From Streptomyces sp. AM 4-1-1 (lineage in GTDB: Bacteria; Actinomycetota; Actinomycetes; Streptomycetales; Streptomycetaceae), in assembly GCF_029167625.1 (NCBI RefSeq), contig NZ_CP119145.1, positions 4,030,001 to 4,094,000 of the forward strand: a stretch of DNA of 64,000 bases. The letters are read 5' to 3'. This document shows, piece after piece, positions 50,301-61,300 of the stretch. The position numbers and the translations under genes are program-made. The notes below the pieces were generated by a model that was not told the origin of the DNA, did no database searches, and worked only from the letters and a program-made list of their open reading frames with translations. Positions within the stretch are counted from its first letter, which is position 1, and each line of letters starts with the position of its first letter.

Positions 50301-53300
50301 CGTCCTGGGAAGCGTTCGAACGGGCCGGCATCGACCCGCTGTCCCTCAAGGAAAGCCGTACCGGTGTGTTCGCCGGGATGATGTACCACGACTACGCCCA
50401 CAACGCGAGTACCGGCGGCATCGCCTCCGGCCGCATCTCGTACGTACTCGGGCTTGAAGGTCCGTCGATGACGGTGGACACGGCGTGTTCGTCGTCGTTG
50501 GTCGCTCTGCATCTGGCGATTCAGGCGTTGCGGTCGGGTGAGTGCTCGCTCGCGTTGGCGGGTGGTGTGGCGGTCATGGCGATGCCCGAGGTCTTCGTGG
50601 AGTTCAGTCGTCAGCGCGGTCTGTCGAAGGACGGCCGGTGCAAGTCCTTCGCGGGTGCGGCGGATGGTGCCGCGTGGTCGGAGGGTGTGGGCGTTCTGCT
50701 GGTGGAACGGCTGTCCGACGCGCGGCGCAATGGGCATGAGGTGCTGGCCGTGGTGAGGAGCACGGCCGTGAACCAGGACGGCGCGAGCAACGGCCTGACG
50801 GCTCCCAACGGCCCGTCGCAACAGCGAGTCATCCGCGCAGCGTTGGAGCTGGCGGGGCTGACGTCGGGTGATGTGGACATGGTGGAGGCGCATGGGACGG
50901 GGACCCGGTTGGGTGATCCGATCGAGGCGCAGGCGTTGTTGGCGACCTACGGTCAGGGCCGTCCGGCGAACGACCCCGTGTGGTTGGGGTCGTTGAAGTC
51001 GAATCTTGGTCATGCGCAGGCGGCTGCGGGTGTGGGTGGGGTGATCAAGGCGGTGTTGTCGGTTCGGCATGGGGTGATGCCGAGGACGTTGCATGTGGAT
51101 GAGCCGACGCCGCAGGTGGATTGGGATGCGGGTGCGGTGGAGTTGTTGACGCTGGCGCGTGAGTGGCCGGTGCGGGATCGTCCGCGTCGGGTGGGGGTGT
51201 CGTCGTTCGGTCTGAGTGGGACGAACGCGCATGTGATCGTCGAGCAGGCCCCGACGGTGGTGGAAGAGGCGGTGGTGGAAGAGGAGACACCGGAATCGGC
51301 GGTCGTGCCGGTGGTGTTGTCGGCGCGGGGTGAGGGTGCGTTGAGGGGTCAGGCGGCCCGGTTGCTGGAGCATGTCCGCTCCTCGGGTGCGGCGCTTGTT
51401 GATGTGGGGTTCTCGTCGGTGGTGTCGCGTGCGGTGCTGGAGCACCGTGCGGTGATCACGGCCGGGGATCAGGAGGAGCTGATCGCCGGGTTGGAGGCTC
51501 TGGTCGAGGGTGAGGACTCGGCCTTGGTGGTGCGGGGTGTGGCTCGTGGTGCGGGGTCCACGGCGTTTCTGTTCTCCGGTCAGGGTGCGCAGCGGTTGGG
51601 GATGGGCCGGGAGTTGTGTGAGGCGTTCCCGGTGTTCGCGGAGGCGTTCGGTGCGGTGGTCGATGAGGTTGACCTGCTTCTGTCGCGTCCGTTGCGTGGG
51701 GTGATGTGGGGTGAGGATGCTGGGTTGTTGGAGCGGACGGAGTTTGCTCAGGCGGCGTTGTTCGCGTTCGAGGTGGCGTTGTTCCGGCTGGTGGAGTCGT
51801 GGGGTGTGGTCCCGGATTTCCTGGTGGGGCATTCGGTGGGGGAGATCGCTGCCGCGCATGTGGCGGGGGTGTTGTCACTGGCGGATGCGGCGGCGTTGGT
51901 GGTGGCGCGTGGTCGGTTGATGCAGGAGTTGCCCGGGGGCGGTTCGATGGTGGCGGTCGAGGCGTCGGAGGCCGAAGTCATTCCTCTGCTCGATGGCCCG
52001 GTGGATATCGCCGCCGTCAACGGCCCGCGTTCGGTGGTCGTTTCGGGCGCCGAAGACGCTGTGGCATCCGTGGTGGAGCACTTCGCCGGTCTGGGTCGGC
52101 GGACGAGCGTGCTGCGGGTGTCGCACGCGTTCCATTCGCCGTTGATGGAGCCCATGCTGGCCGACTTCGAGAAGGTGGTCTCGGGTCTGTCGTTCTCCGT
52201 CCCGGTACTGCCGGTGGTGTCGGGTCTGACGGGTGGGGTGTCCGAGGAGATCGGGTCGCCGGGGTATTGGGTGCGGCATGTGCGGGAGGCAGTGCGGTTC
52301 GCCGACGCCGTCGCGTACACGGCTGCTCGTGGTGTGACGACGTTCGTGGAGATCGGCCCGGATGCGGTGCTGGCCGGCATGGCCGCGCAGAGCGTGGAGG
52401 ACGGGGTGTTCGTCCCGGCTCAGCGTCGTAGCCGGTCGGAGGCGCAGACAGCGGTCGGCGCCCTGGCACGACTCCACACAGCTGGCGCACGGGTCGACTG
52501 GGCGGGGTTCTACGCGGGTTCCGGGGCCCGGCGCGTGGACCTGCCGACGTACGCCTTCCAGCACCAGCGCTACTGGATCAACGGTGAACAGCGTGGCGCG
52601 GACATGGAAGCGATGGGCCAGGAGACGACCGGCCACCCGCTGGTGGGCGCTGCGGTGAGGACACCCGGCACAGACGGCGTGCTGCTGACCGGACGCCTTT
52701 CCACGGCTACGCACCCGTGGCTCGCCGATCATGCGGTCGGGGACACCATTCTCTTCCCGGGCACCGGTTTCGTGGAGCTGGCGATACGAGCGGGCGCGGA
52801 GGTGGAATGCCGGGTGCTGGAAGAGCTCACGCACGAGGCGCCTCTCATCCTTCCCGCCCAGGGAGGTGTCGCTCTACAGGTGGGCGTGGGTGCCCCCGAC
52901 GAATCCGGTCGCCGCCCGTTGACCGTCCACTCGCGCGACGAAGTCGGTGATACGGAATGGACGCGGCACGCGGTCGGCACGCTGGCGCCGGAGTCGTTGG
53001 CGCGGGAGTCGGTGATGCCGGAGTCGTTGGTGGTGGCGGAGGGGGGTGCGTTCGATGCGGTGTCGTGGCCGCCTGCGGGTGCGGTGCCGGTGGATCTGGA
53101 CGGTTTCTACGAGGCGATGGGTGACGCGGGCCTCGGCTACGGGCCTGCGTTCCGTGGCCTGACCGCCGCCTGGAAGTACGGCGACCAGATCTTCGCCGAG
53201 GCCCATCTCCCCGAAGGGACCGAGCCCGGCGCCTTCGCTCTGCATCCCGCTCTCTTCGATGCTGCGTTGCATGGGGTGGCGTTGTTGGGTGTGGTGGGTG

Positions 53301-55354
53301 AGGGTGCTGCGTTGCCGTTTGTGTGGTCGGGTGTGCGGGTTGGTGCGGTGGGTGCTTCGGGTGTGCGGGTGCGGGTGTCTGTGGTGGGTGAGGGTCGGGT
53401 GTCGGTGGTGTTGGTTGATGGTGTGGGTGGTGTGGTGGCGTCGGTGGGTTCGTTGGTGTTGCGGTCGGTGGGTGTGGAGCGGGCGGTGTTGGCGGGTTCG
53501 GGGGTGGGGCGGTCGTTGTTCGCTGTGGAGTGGGTGCCGGTGCCGGTGCCGGTGCCGGTGCCGGTGCCGGTGCCGGTGTCGGTGTCGGTGTCGGGTGGTA
53601 CGTCGGATGTGCCGCCGGATGTGGTGGTGTTCGACGCGGTGTGGGGTGCGGGTGTTGAGGGTGTGTCGGGTGGGGTGGTGCGTGATGGGGTGTGTCGTGT
53701 GCTGGAGTTTGTGCAGGGGTGGTTGGAGGACGGGCGGTTTGTGGATTCGCGTTTGGTGGTGCGGACGTGGGGTGCGGTGGGGTTGGAGGGTGAGGGTGTG
53801 CGGGATGTGGTGGGTGCGGCTGTGTGGGGGTTGGTGAGGTCTGCGCAGTCGGAGAATCCGGGTCGGATTGTGTTGGTGGATGGTGTGGTGGGTGATGTGG
53901 CGGGTGCTCTGGCGTTGGGTGAGTCGCAGGTGGTGGTGCGTGAGGGACGGATGTACGTCGGCCGGCTGGTGACAGCGGGCGTGGATGCGGGCGCGAGCGC
54001 TTCGGTGGCGCATCTCGATGGCGCGGGGACGGTGTTGTTGACGGGTGGCACCGGGGCGTTGGGGGCGGTGTTCGCTCGGCATTTGGTGGTGGAGCGTGGG
54101 GTGCGGCGGTTGGTGTTGGTGAGTCGTCGTGGTGGTGGGGCTGTGGGTGTGGCGGGGTTGGTCGCGGAGTTGGTTGGGTTGGGTGCGGAGGTGGAGGTGG
54201 TGGCGTGTGATGTGGCTGATCGGGAGGCGTTGGCGGGGGTGTTGGCGGGGATTCCGGTTGATCGTCCGTTGGTGGGTGTGGTGCATCTGGCGGGTGTGCT
54301 GGATGACGGGGTGATCGGTTCGTTGACGGCGGAGCGGGTTGCGGGTGTGTTGCGGCCGAAGGTGGATGCGGCGCTGAATCTTCATGTGCTGACTCAGGGC
54401 ATGGATCTGTCCCTGTTCACGCTCTTCTCCTCCGCTGCCGGTACGTTGGGCAATGCGGGTCAGGGGAGTTACGCGGCGGCCAACGCCTTCCTGGACGCCC
54501 TCGCCGAGCACCGCAGGGCGGCCGGACTTACCGCCCAGTCACTGGCCTGGGGACCCTGGGCAGCGGGAGGCATGACCGGGGACCTGGACGAGGCCGATGT
54601 CCAGAGGATGGGCCGGATCGGTATCCGCGCGCTGTCGTACGACCGTGGCACGGCCCTCTTCGATGCCGCAGAGGCCACAGGCGCTCCTGCTCTGGTCACC
54701 ATGGACATCGACCTCGCCGCGGCCGAGGCCCGGGGGGCGGCGAATCTGCCCGATCTGTTCAAGGGACTCGTGAGGACCAAGCCCGGCAACCGCTCCGTCC
54801 GGGCCGACGGGGCCGGGTCGTTCCGCCTGCGGATGGCCGCCCTGTCCGACGAGGAACGCCAGGAACAGCTGCTGGATCTCGTGCGGGCACACGCGGCTGC
54901 CATCCTTGGCTACTCCGGGCCGCTGGCAATCGAGCCGGAGCGGTCCTTCAAGGAGCTGGGCTTCGATTCCCTGGCGGCGGTGGAGTTCCGCAACGGTCTC
55001 GCCGAGGCCACCGGACTGCGCCCGCCCGCCACCCTGGTGTTCGACTATCCCAATTCCCTCGGCCTGGCGCAGTACCTGGCTGGGGAAATCCGTCCGGACC
55101 TGCTGTCGGATCAGGACTCCGAAACCGACGAGAGGGTCCGCCGCATCCTTCAGGGGATTCCGCTGAAGAGGCTCAGGGATGCCGGTTTGATGGATGTCCT
55201 CTTCGAGTTGGCCGGCGTCCGCGAGGAGCCGGAGGACACCGTGAACACGGACGATGAACCGTCGGGCGACGACATCGACTCGATGGATGCCGAGGATCTG
55301 ATCAATATGGTTCTCGAAGGTGCTGGCCAGGACGACGCGACGCAGGGAATGTGA
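44363..55354 (+). CDS. Modular type I polyketide synthase P5 (modules h and i)
   Basis: 3663 residues. ATG 44363 follows GGTGAG by 7 nt; GTG 44351 is possible but would sit very close to AAAGGA. The docking helix [20 protein letters not shown] fits the P4 tail. Module h: KS Cys206, AT GHSQGE Ser767 with YASH 868-871 (methylmalonyl-CoA), DH His1075/Asp1251, KR LDD 1594-1596/Tyr1651, ACP Ser1818. Module i: KS Cys2042, AT Ser2491/HAFH from 2588 (malonyl-CoA), DH His2790/Asp2966, KR LDD 3313-3315/Tyr3370, ACP Ser3536. Both should form double bonds, the first carrying a methyl branch. The C-terminus ([20 protein letters not shown], then [13 protein letters not shown]) is the second docking class and fits P6, whose ATG lies 8 nt after the stop. 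From DH to KR the two modules are almost identical in DNA. Confidence 0.97.
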   Translation: MANDEKILDYLKKVTADLQRTRRRLHDVEAQAQEPIAIVAMGCRYPGGITTPEELWRLVAEGHDAVSGMPDDRGWDLEQLMSQDPGRTGTSYVHQGGFLRGAADFDAGFFGLSPMEAEATDPQQRLSLEVAWEAFERAGIDPETLRGGRVGVFMGSGIQDYGDFPEGVPESVEAYMATARAASVISGRISYTFGLEGPSFTVDTACSSSLVALHLAAQALRQDECGLALAGGVMVMSTPAPFVAFSKQRGLSPDGRCRAFSDSADGTGWAEGAGVLLLERLSDARRNGHPVLAVIRGSAVNSDGASNGLTAPSGPSQQRVIRQALANARIPAAHVDIVEAHGTGTTLGDPIEAQALLATYGQDRPADDPLRLGSFKSNIGHAQAAAGVGGVIKMVMALRNGLMPKTLHIERPTTHVDWSTGQVSLLTEAEPWKERDHPRTAAVSAFGLSGTNVHLLLQETPEPEPATPKATASGPGAANPAVAGPGAVNPAAAGSGAANKPVARPGSTDRTASSPTASSPTVASPTASSAAAASPTASSPTAVSPAAASPVAARPAAADAGAPAPEEAAPRPVVDSPVTPFLVSARSAAALGAQAERLAAYVRDNAPADPHDLGHALSTTRSSAFEHRAVVLGPTDSSEAAIEGLLSGLDALAATSKAPHVVRGTTTGPAQVAFVFPGQGSQWPGMAVELLATSPVFAARMAECADALAPFTDWDHWNLHDILHQRPGAPTFDEVDVVQPVLWAVMVSLAELWRSFGVEPAAVVGHSQGEIAAACVAGALTLQDGARVVALRSRIIRQDLAGRGGMMSVGLPADRVEAVLGGWEGRLQLAVVNSPASTVVCGETTALDELYAHLDKEGVQARRIPVDYASHSMFVEEIRDRLLAELAEVSPRPSTTTFYSTVTGRPMDTSGLDADYWYQNLRRTVRFEDTTRALLDDGFTLFVEASPHPGLFVGLGETVAAAGATATPVCSLRRHQGGMDRFVTSLAEAYTHGASVDWTPFFDAASANRVDLPTYAFQRERYWAAAPAATGDVVAAGLEPADHPLLGAVVPAPETDSLSLTGRLSLRSHPWLADHRVGEQVFFPGTGYVELAICAGDLVGCPVIDDLALEAPLVLPERAGVAVRVTVGAAEDDGRRPVTVHARPENGDQAWTRHAVGTLAPESLARESVMPESLVVAEGGAFDAVSWPPAGAVPVDLDGFYEAMGEVGLGYGPVFRGLTAAWRSGDDLYAEVALPNGTDVDGFRVHPALLDAALHGVALLGVVGEGAALPFVWSGVRVGAVGASGVRVRVSVVGEGRVSVVLVDGVGGVVASVGSLVLRSVGVERAVLAGSGVGRSLFAVGWVPVSVSVLGGTSDVPPDVVVFDAVWGVGVEGVSGGVVRDGVCRVLEFVQGWLKEGRFVDSRLVVRTWGAVGLEGEGVRDVVGAAVWGLVRSAQSENPGRIVLVDGVVGDVAGAVALGESQVVVREGRMYVGRLVAATTDAAAAAGAGAGADGSVVELDAAGTVLLTGGTGTLGAVFARHLVVERGVRRLVLVSRRGGGADGAAGLVAELGGLGAEVEVVACDVADREALAGVLAGIPVDRPLVGVVHLAGVLDDGVIGSLTAERVAGVLRPKVDAALNLHVLTQGMDLSLFTLFSSVAGTLGNAGQGSYAAANAFLDALAEHRRAAGLTAQSLAWGFWDEASGMTGGLSGAERARITSVGGVFPIDSETGVALFDAAGQLPQAVVVPVQLDLAAIRAQGDSSRDLFRSLVPVVARRKASSRAETSALQQRLAGLSGTEREEAVLGIVLQQVADILGYQSLQAIEPERAFKDLGFDSLRAVEFRNGVAEATGLRLPATVVFDYPSPVTLARHLLGELPGTDAHRPATGSRPRNATTAVGPDDEPIAIVAMACRYPGGIGSPEDLWRAVSEGADLIGDFPTDRGWDLRKLYDPEGTRPDTSYVARGGFLDDAAGFDPAFFGISPNEALIMDPQQRLLLETSWEAFERAGIDPLSLKESRTGVFAGMMYHDYAHNASTGGIASGRISYVLGLEGPSMTVDTACSSSLVALHLAIQALRSGECSLALAGGVAVMAMPEVFVEFSRQRGLSKDGRCKSFAGAADGAAWSEGVGVLLVERLSDARRNGHEVLAVVRSTAVNQDGASNGLTAPNGPSQQRVIRAALELAGLTSGDVDMVEAHGTGTRLGDPIEAQALLATYGQGRPANDPVWLGSLKSNLGHAQAAAGVGGVIKAVLSVRHGVMPRTLHVDEPTPQVDWDAGAVELLTLAREWPVRDRPRRVGVSSFGLSGTNAHVIVEQAPTVVEEAVVEEETPESAVVPVVLSARGEGALRGQAARLLEHVRSSGAALVDVGFSSVVSRAVLEHRAVITAGDQEELIAGLEALVEGEDSALVVRGVARGAGSTAFLFSGQGAQRLGMGRELCEAFPVFAEAFGAVVDEVDLLLSRPLRGVMWGEDAGLLERTEFAQAALFAFEVALFRLVESWGVVPDFLVGHSVGEIAAAHVAGVLSLADAAALVVARGRLMQELPGGGSMVAVEASEAEVIPLLDGPVDIAAVNGPRSVVVSGAEDAVASVVEHFAGLGRRTSVLRVSHAFHSPLMEPMLADFEKVVSGLSFSVPVLPVVSGLTGGVSEEIGSPGYWVRHVREAVRFADAVAYTAARGVTTFVEIGPDAVLAGMAAQSVEDGVFVPAQRRSRSEAQTAVGALARLHTAGARVDWAGFYAGSGARRVDLPTYAFQHQRYWINGEQRGADMEAMGQETTGHPLVGAAVRTPGTDGVLLTGRLSTATHPWLADHAVGDTILFPGTGFVELAIRAGAEVECRVLEELTHEAPLILPAQGGVALQVGVGAPDESGRRPLTVHSRDEVGDTEWTRHAVGTLAPESLARESVMPESLVVAEGGAFDAVSWPPAGAVPVDLDGFYEAMGDAGLGYGPAFRGLTAAWKYGDQIFAEAHLPEGTEPGAFALHPALFDAALHGVALLGVVGEGAALPFVWSGVRVGAVGASGVRVRVSVVGEGRVSVVLVDGVGGVVASVGSLVLRSVGVERAVLAGSGVGRSLFAVEWVPVPVPVPVPVPVPVSVSVSGGTSDVPPDVVVFDAVWGAGVEGVSGGVVRDGVCRVLEFVQGWLEDGRFVDSRLVVRTWGAVGLEGEGVRDVVGAAVWGLVRSAQSENPGRIVLVDGVVGDVAGALALGESQVVVREGRMYVGRLVTAGVDAGASASVAHLDGAGTVLLTGGTGALGAVFARHLVVERGVRRLVLVSRRGGGAVGVAGLVAELVGLGAEVEVVACDVADREALAGVLAGIPVDRPLVGVVHLAGVLDDGVIGSLTAERVAGVLRPKVDAALNLHVLTQGMDLSLFTLFSSAAGTLGNAGQGSYAAANAFLDALAEHRRAAGLTAQSLAWGPWAAGGMTGDLDEADVQRMGRIGIRALSYDRGTALFDAAEATGAPALVTMDIDLAAAEARGAANLPDLFKGLVRTKPGNRSVRADGAGSFRLRMAALSDEERQEQLLDLVRAHAAAILGYSGPLAIEPERSFKELGFDSLAAVEFRNGLAEATGLRPPATLVFDYPNSLGLAQYLAGEIRPDLLSDQDSETDERVRRILQGIPLKRLRDAGLMDVLFELAGVREEPEDTVNTDDEPSGDDIDSMDAEDLINMVLEGAGQDDATQGM
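45880..46040 (+). repeat. Ser-Pro-Thr-Ala repeat in the KS-AT linker of module h
   Basis: Reiterated units of the type GCATCGAGTCCCACG encode Ala-Ser-Ser-Pro-Thr and variants; an Ala/Gly/Pro/Asn-rich stretch precedes it (from about 45768). Confidence 0.85.
47815..49380 (+). repeat. Near-identical duplicate of about 52957-54545 (DH end and KR, module h versus i)
   Basis: Long identical runs with G/T-rich wobble. A divergent patch (about 47995-48105 versus 53140-53250) covers the region before the DH aspartate, and there is a Val-Pro repeat length difference. Edges are approximate. Confidence 0.85.
50010..55080 (+). other. PKS module i (KS-AT-DH-KR-ACP), malonyl, alkene-forming
   Basis: Sites in P5 numbering: Cys2042, Ser2491, HAFH from 2588, His2790, Asp2966, LDD 3313-3315, Tyr3370, Ser3536; B-type KR. 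The AT belongs to the shared group with b, d, e, j and k. Confidence 0.9.
53534..53594 (+). repeat. GTGCCG hexamer expansion in module i
   Basis: About seven GTGCCG units (Val-Pro) then GTGTCG units (Val-Ser) at the start of the KR structural subdomain. The otherwise near-identical module h copy at about 48390 has only one Val-Pro and two Val-Ser, so this is a recent expansion. Confidence 0.9.
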
Positions 55355-55362
55355 GTGCACCG

Positions 55363-58300
55363 ATGAGCAATTCCGAAGAGAAGCTGGTAGCCGCACTCCG
55401 GGCGTCCGTCAAGGAGAACGACCGGCTGCGGGCCCACAACCGCAAGCTGTCGTCCGTCGGCCGTGAGCCGATTGCGATCGTCGCGATGAGCTGCAAGTTC
55501 CCCGGAGGCGTCGAATCACCCGAGGACCTGTGGCGGTTGGTCCACGACGGAGTGGATGCCATATCGGAATTCCCGGAGAACCGCGGCTGGGATCTCGACG
55601 GGATTTATGACCCCGAAGGAATCCGCCAGAACACCAGCTACGTGAACAAGGGTGGATTTCTCCACTCGGCGGACACCTTCGACGCGGCGGTCTTCGGGAT
55701 CAGCCCGAACGAGGCACTGATCATGGACCCGCAGCAGCGACTGCTGCTCGAATGTTCCTGGGAAGCCTGCGAACGAGCCGGTATCGACCCGCATTCCCTG
55801 AAGGGAAGCAAGGCCGGCGTATTCGCCGGGATGATGTACCACGATTACGCCCACAACAGCGCCACGGGATCGATCGCCTCCGGCCGGGTCTCCTACGTGT
55901 TCGGCTTCGAAGGCCCGTCGATGACGGTGGACACGGCGTGTTCGTCGTCGCTGGTCGCCATGCACCTGGCGACGCAGGCGTTGCGGTCGGGTGAGTGCAC
56001 GATGGCGTTCGCCGGAGGCGTGGCGGTCATGTCGACGCCTGAGGTGTTCGTGGAGTTCAGCCGTCAGCGTGGCCTCTCCAAGGACGGCCGGTGCAAGTCC
56101 TTCGCCGGTTCGACCGACGGCACCAGCTGGTCGGAAGGCGCGGGCGTCATCCTCCTTGAGCGGCTGTCCGACGCACGCAAGAACGGTCACCCCGTCCTCG
56201 CTGTCATACGGGGCAGCGCCGTCAACCAGGACGGCGCGAGCAACGGCCTGACGGCCCCGAACGGCCCGTCGCAACAGCGGGTCATCCGGGCGGCGCTCGT
56301 CGATGCCCAGATATCGACGGACCAGGTCGACATGGTGGAGGCGCATGGGACGGGGACCCGGTTGGGTGATCCGATCGAGGCGCAGGCGTTGTTGGCGACG
56401 TATGGGCAGGGGCGGCCTGAGGGTGATCCGTTGTGGTTGGGGTCGTTGAAGTCGAATCTTGGTCATGCGCAGGCGGCTGCGGGTGTGGGTGGGGTGATCA
56501 AGGCGGTGTTGTCGGTTCGGCATGGGGTGATGCCGAGGACGTTGCATGTGGATGAGCCGTCGCCGCAGGTGGATTGGGATGCGGGTGCGGTGGAGTTGTT
56601 GACGCAGGCGCGTGAGTGGCCGGTGCGGGATCGTCCGCGTCGGGTGGGGGTGTCGTCGTTCGGTCTGAGTGGGACGAACGCGCATGTGATCGTCGAGCAG
56701 GCTCCGGCGGTGGTGGAAGAGGAGATGCCGGGATCGGTTGTGGTGCCGGTGGTGCCGGTGGTGTTGTCGGCACGGGGTGAGAAGGCGTTGACGGCCCAGG
56801 CGGCCCGGCTGTTGGAGCATGTGCGGTCGTCGGGTGCGGCGCTTGTTGATGTGGGGTTTTCGTCGGTGGTGTCGCGTGCGGTGCTGGAGCACCGTGCGGT
56901 GATCACGGCCGGGGATCGGGAGGAGCTGGTCACGGGCTTGGAGGCGCTGGCGGCAGGCGAGGAGTCCGGCCTGGTGGTGCGGGGAGTGGCCGGGAACGTG
57001 GGCGGTACGGCGTTCCTGTTTACGGGTCAGGGTGCGCAGCGGTTGGGGATGGGCCGGGGGTTGTGTGAGGCGTTCCCGGTGTTCGCGGCGGCTTTTGACG
57101 CGGTGGTGGGGGAGTTGGACGCGGGTCTGTCGCGTCCGTTGCGTGGGGTGATGTGGGGTGAGGATGCTGGGCTGTTGGAGCGGACGGAGTTTGCTCAGGC
57201 GGCGTTGTTCGCGTTCGAGGTGGCGTTGTTCCGGCTGGTGGAGTCGTGGGGTGTGGTCCCGGATTTCCTGGTGGGGCATTCGGTGGGGGAGATCGCTGCC
57301 GCTCATGTGGCGGGGGCGCTGTCGTTGGGCGATGCCGCCGAACTGGTGGTGGCGCGTGGTCGGTTGATGCAGGAGTTGCCCGGGGGCGGTTCGATGGTGG
57401 CGGTTGAGGCGTCGGAGGCCGAGGTTCTGCCCCTGCTGTACGGCCCGGTGGGAATCGCCGCCGTCAACGGCCCCCGGTCGGTGGTCGTTTCGGGCGCCGA
57501 AGACGCCGTGGCATCCGTGGTGGAGCACTTCACCGGTCTGGGTCGGCGGACGAGCACGCTGCGGGTGTCGCACGCCTTCCATTCGCCGTTGATGGAGCCC
57601 ATGCTCGCCGACTTCGAGAAGGTGGTCTCGGGTCTGTCGTTCTCCGTTCCGGTGCTGCCTGTGGTGTCGGGTCTGACGGGTGGGGTGTCCGAGGAGATCG
57701 GGTCGCCGGGGTACTGGGTACGGCATGTGCGGGAGGCGGTGCGGTTCGCCGACGCCGTCGCGTACACGGCCGCCCATGGCGTGACCTCGTTCGTGGAGAT
57801 CGGTCCGGACGCGGTACTGGCCGGCATGGGCACTCAGAGCGTGGAGGACGGGCTGTTCGTCCCGGCTCAGCGCCGTAACCGGTCCGAGACACAAACAGCA
57901 GTCAGTGCCCTGGCACGACTCCACACAGCTGGCGCACGGGTCGACTGGGCTGGCTTCTACGCGGGTTCCGATGCCCGGCGCGTGGACCTGCCGACGTACG
58001 CCTTCCAGCGCGAACGGTACTGGCTCGTGGACGATACGGCCGGAGGTAGCCCCAGGGCGCTCGGGCTGGCCAGTGCCGATCACCCGCTTCTCGGAGCGGT
58101 TGTGACGATCGCCGATGCGGACGAGACGTTGTTCACGGGAAGGCTCGCTGTCGGTAGTCACCCGTGGGTTGCCGATCACAATGTGCTCGGAAGTGTTCTG
58201 CTGCCGGGCACCGCGTTCGTGGAACTGGCTGTCCGGGCCGGCGACCACGTCGGCTGTGACCTTCTGGAGGAACTGACGCTCCAGGCCCCACTCGTCCTCC

Positions 58301-61300
58301 CCGAAAGGGGCGGAGTGGTCGTCCAGATCGCGGTCGGTGCAGCCGACGAGTCCGGTCGGCGCTCGGTCAGCGTGTACTCCCGTGACGAGGACAGCGATCA
58401 AGCCCCCTGGATTCGACACGCGGAAGGCATCCTCGGGCACGCCACGGTGGTCCCGGCGGCGGTGCTCACCGAGTGGCCTCCTCCAGGAGCCGTTCCGATT
58501 CGGATGGATGGCGCCTATGACCTCCTCGCGGAGAGGGGCTATGGCTACGGCCCCGTGTTCCAGGGGCTCAAGGCCGCCTGGTCTTCGGGCGAAGAGCTGT
58601 ACGCCGAGATTGCGCTGCCCGAGTCAGCTCACGCGGAAGCCCAACGCTTCGGCGTGCACCCGGCCCTCCTCGACGCCGCGATGCACGTGGCGCTGCTCGA
58701 CAGTGCGTCCGGTACCGAAGAGACGACTGTCCTTCCCTTTGCCTGGACCGATGTCGCTCTCCATGTCGCCGGCGCTTCGACCCTGCGGGTACGTATAGCA
58801 CCGGCCGGGCCGGACAGCGTCGCGGTACTGGTGGCCGACGGAGCCGGGCAGCCCGTACTCACTGTCGGTGCACTGGTCTCCCGTCCGGTGTCGGTGGGGC
58901 AGTTGTCGGCTGGTGGTTCGGGTGGGTTGTGGGAGGTGGCGTGGCGTCCGGTGTCGGGTGCTGGGGCTGCCATATCTGTCGGGTCCGCCGTGTCGGGTGC
59001 GACGGTGTTTGACGTGGTGGCGGAGTGTGGTGGGGGGTTGTCGGGGTCGGATGTTGTGTCGGGTGTTCGGTTGGTGACGGGTCGGGTTTTGGGTGTGGTG
59101 CAGGAGTGGTTGTCGGGTGCTGGTGGGGGTGGTGGTCCGTTGGTGGTGGTGACGCGTGGGGCGGTTGCTGTGGGTGAGGGTGTGGATGTGTGTCAGGCGC
59201 CGGTGTGGGGTTTGGTGCGGGCGGCTCAGGCGGAGAATCCGGGGCGCATTGTGTTGCTTGATGTGGATGTTGAGGGTGTGGCTGGGGTGGATGTGGCGGG
59301 GGTGGTGGCGTTGGGTGAGCCGGAGGTGGCTGTGCGGGGTGGTGTGGTGTGGGTTCCGCGTCTGGTGGCGGTGGAGGGCTCCGGGGCGGGTACTGCTGAC
59401 GTGTCGGTGGATGTGTCGTCGGGTGTGGTGTTGGTGACGGGTGGTACGGGTGGTTTGGGTGGGTTGATTGCTCGGCATTTGGTGGAGGTGTGTGGGGTTC
59501 GTCGGTTGGTGTTGACGAGTCGGCGGGGTGGGGGTGCGCCGGGTGTGGAGGGTTTGGTGGAGGGGTTGGTGGGTGCGGGGGCTGAGGTGGAGGTGGTGGT
59601 GTGTGATGTGTCGGATCGGGGGGCGGTGGCTTCGTTGGTGGGGGGGATCGAGGATTTGGTGGGGGTGGTGCATGCGGCGGGTGCGGGGGACAACGGGTTG
59701 GTGGGTTCGATGGATGTGGGCCGGTTGGAGGGGGTGTGGGGTGCGAAGGCGGATGGTGGCTGGTTTTTGCATGAGTTGACGTTGGGGCGGGAGTTGGCGT
59801 TCTTTGTGTTGTTGTCGTCGGCGGGTGGTCTGGTGCTGGCGGCGGGGCAGGCGAATTATGCGGCGGCGAATGTGTTTTTGGACGGGTTGGCGGTGTATCG
59901 GGCGTCGCTCGGGCTGCCCGCGACGTCTCTCGCTTACGGTCTGTGGGCGGGTGCGGGGATGGGGCAGTGGTTGGGTGAGGCGGATCTGGAGCGGATGCGG
60001 CGTCAGGGGCTGCCGGCGTTGGAGCCGGAGCAGGGTCTGGCGTTGTTCGACGCGGGGCTGGCCTCGGGCCGGCCTGCGGTCGTCCCGCTCCCCATCGACA
60101 TCACCGCCCTGCGCTCGCGCACCGACACCGTCCCCGCCCTCCTCCGAGACTTCATGCCCCGTCCCACGCGCTCTGTGGCACGCGCCACGAGCTCGTCCAA
60201 CGGCTCGGAACTGCTCGACAGCCTGGCCGGCCTCACTGACACCGAGCGCGCGCAGGCCCTTCTGAACACGGTCCGGACCCACGTCGCCAAGGTGTTGGGC
60301 CACACCTCGTCCGACGCGATCGAGCTGGACCGCCCCTTCCAGGAACTCGGCTTCGACTCACTGAGCGCTGTCGAACTCCGTAACTCGCTCAACGCGGTCA
60401 CCGCGCTGCGGCTCCCGGCCACCCTGGTCTTCGACTTTCCGACCTCGCGGGCCGTGGCCGAGTTCATCGATGCCGAACTAGCGGGCGGAGTCACCCAGGC
60501 AGCAGCGCCCACCACTTCTCCGGTGCTGCGCGACCAGGCCGACGAAACCATCGTCATCGTGGGAATGGCCTGCCGCTACCCGGGAGGGGTCACCTCGCCC
60601 GAAGACCTCTGGGATCTCGTCGTCGAGGGCCGGGACGCGATCTCGGAGTTCCCACAGGACCGGGGGTGGAACGTGTCCGGGGTGTACGACCCCAAGCCCG
60701 GCACGCCCGGAAAGACGTACGCCAACCATGGGGGATTCCTCCATGACGCGGGGTACTTCGATCCCGGGTTCTTCGGGATCAGTCCGAACGAGGCGTTGAT
60801 CATGGACCCGCAGCAGCGGCTGCTGCTGGAGACGTCCTGGGAAGTCCTCGAAGGAGCGGGTATCGATCCGCGGTCCCTGAAGGGCACCAGGACCGGGGTC
60901 TTCGCCGGCCTGATGTATCACGACTACGGGCAGGGTACGGAGGCAGCGGCGACCACGGGCGGAAGCCTGGTGTCGGGCCGGGTGTCCTACACGCTTGGGC
61001 TCGAAGGTCCGTCGATGACGGTGGACACGGCGTGTTCGTCGTCGTTGGTCGCTCTGCATCTGGCGATTCAGGCGTTGCGGTCGGGCGAGTGCTCGCTCGC
61101 GCTGGCGGGTGGTGTCGCGGTGATGTCGACGCCCGACATGTTCGTGGAGTTCAGTCGTCAGCGTGGTCTGTCGAAGGACGGCCGGTGCAAGTCCTTCGCG
61201 GGTGCGGCGGACGGTGCCGCGTGGTCGGAGGGTGTGGGTGTGCTGCTGGTGGAACGGCTGTCCGACGCGCGCCGGAACGGGCATGAGGTCCTGGCGGTGG

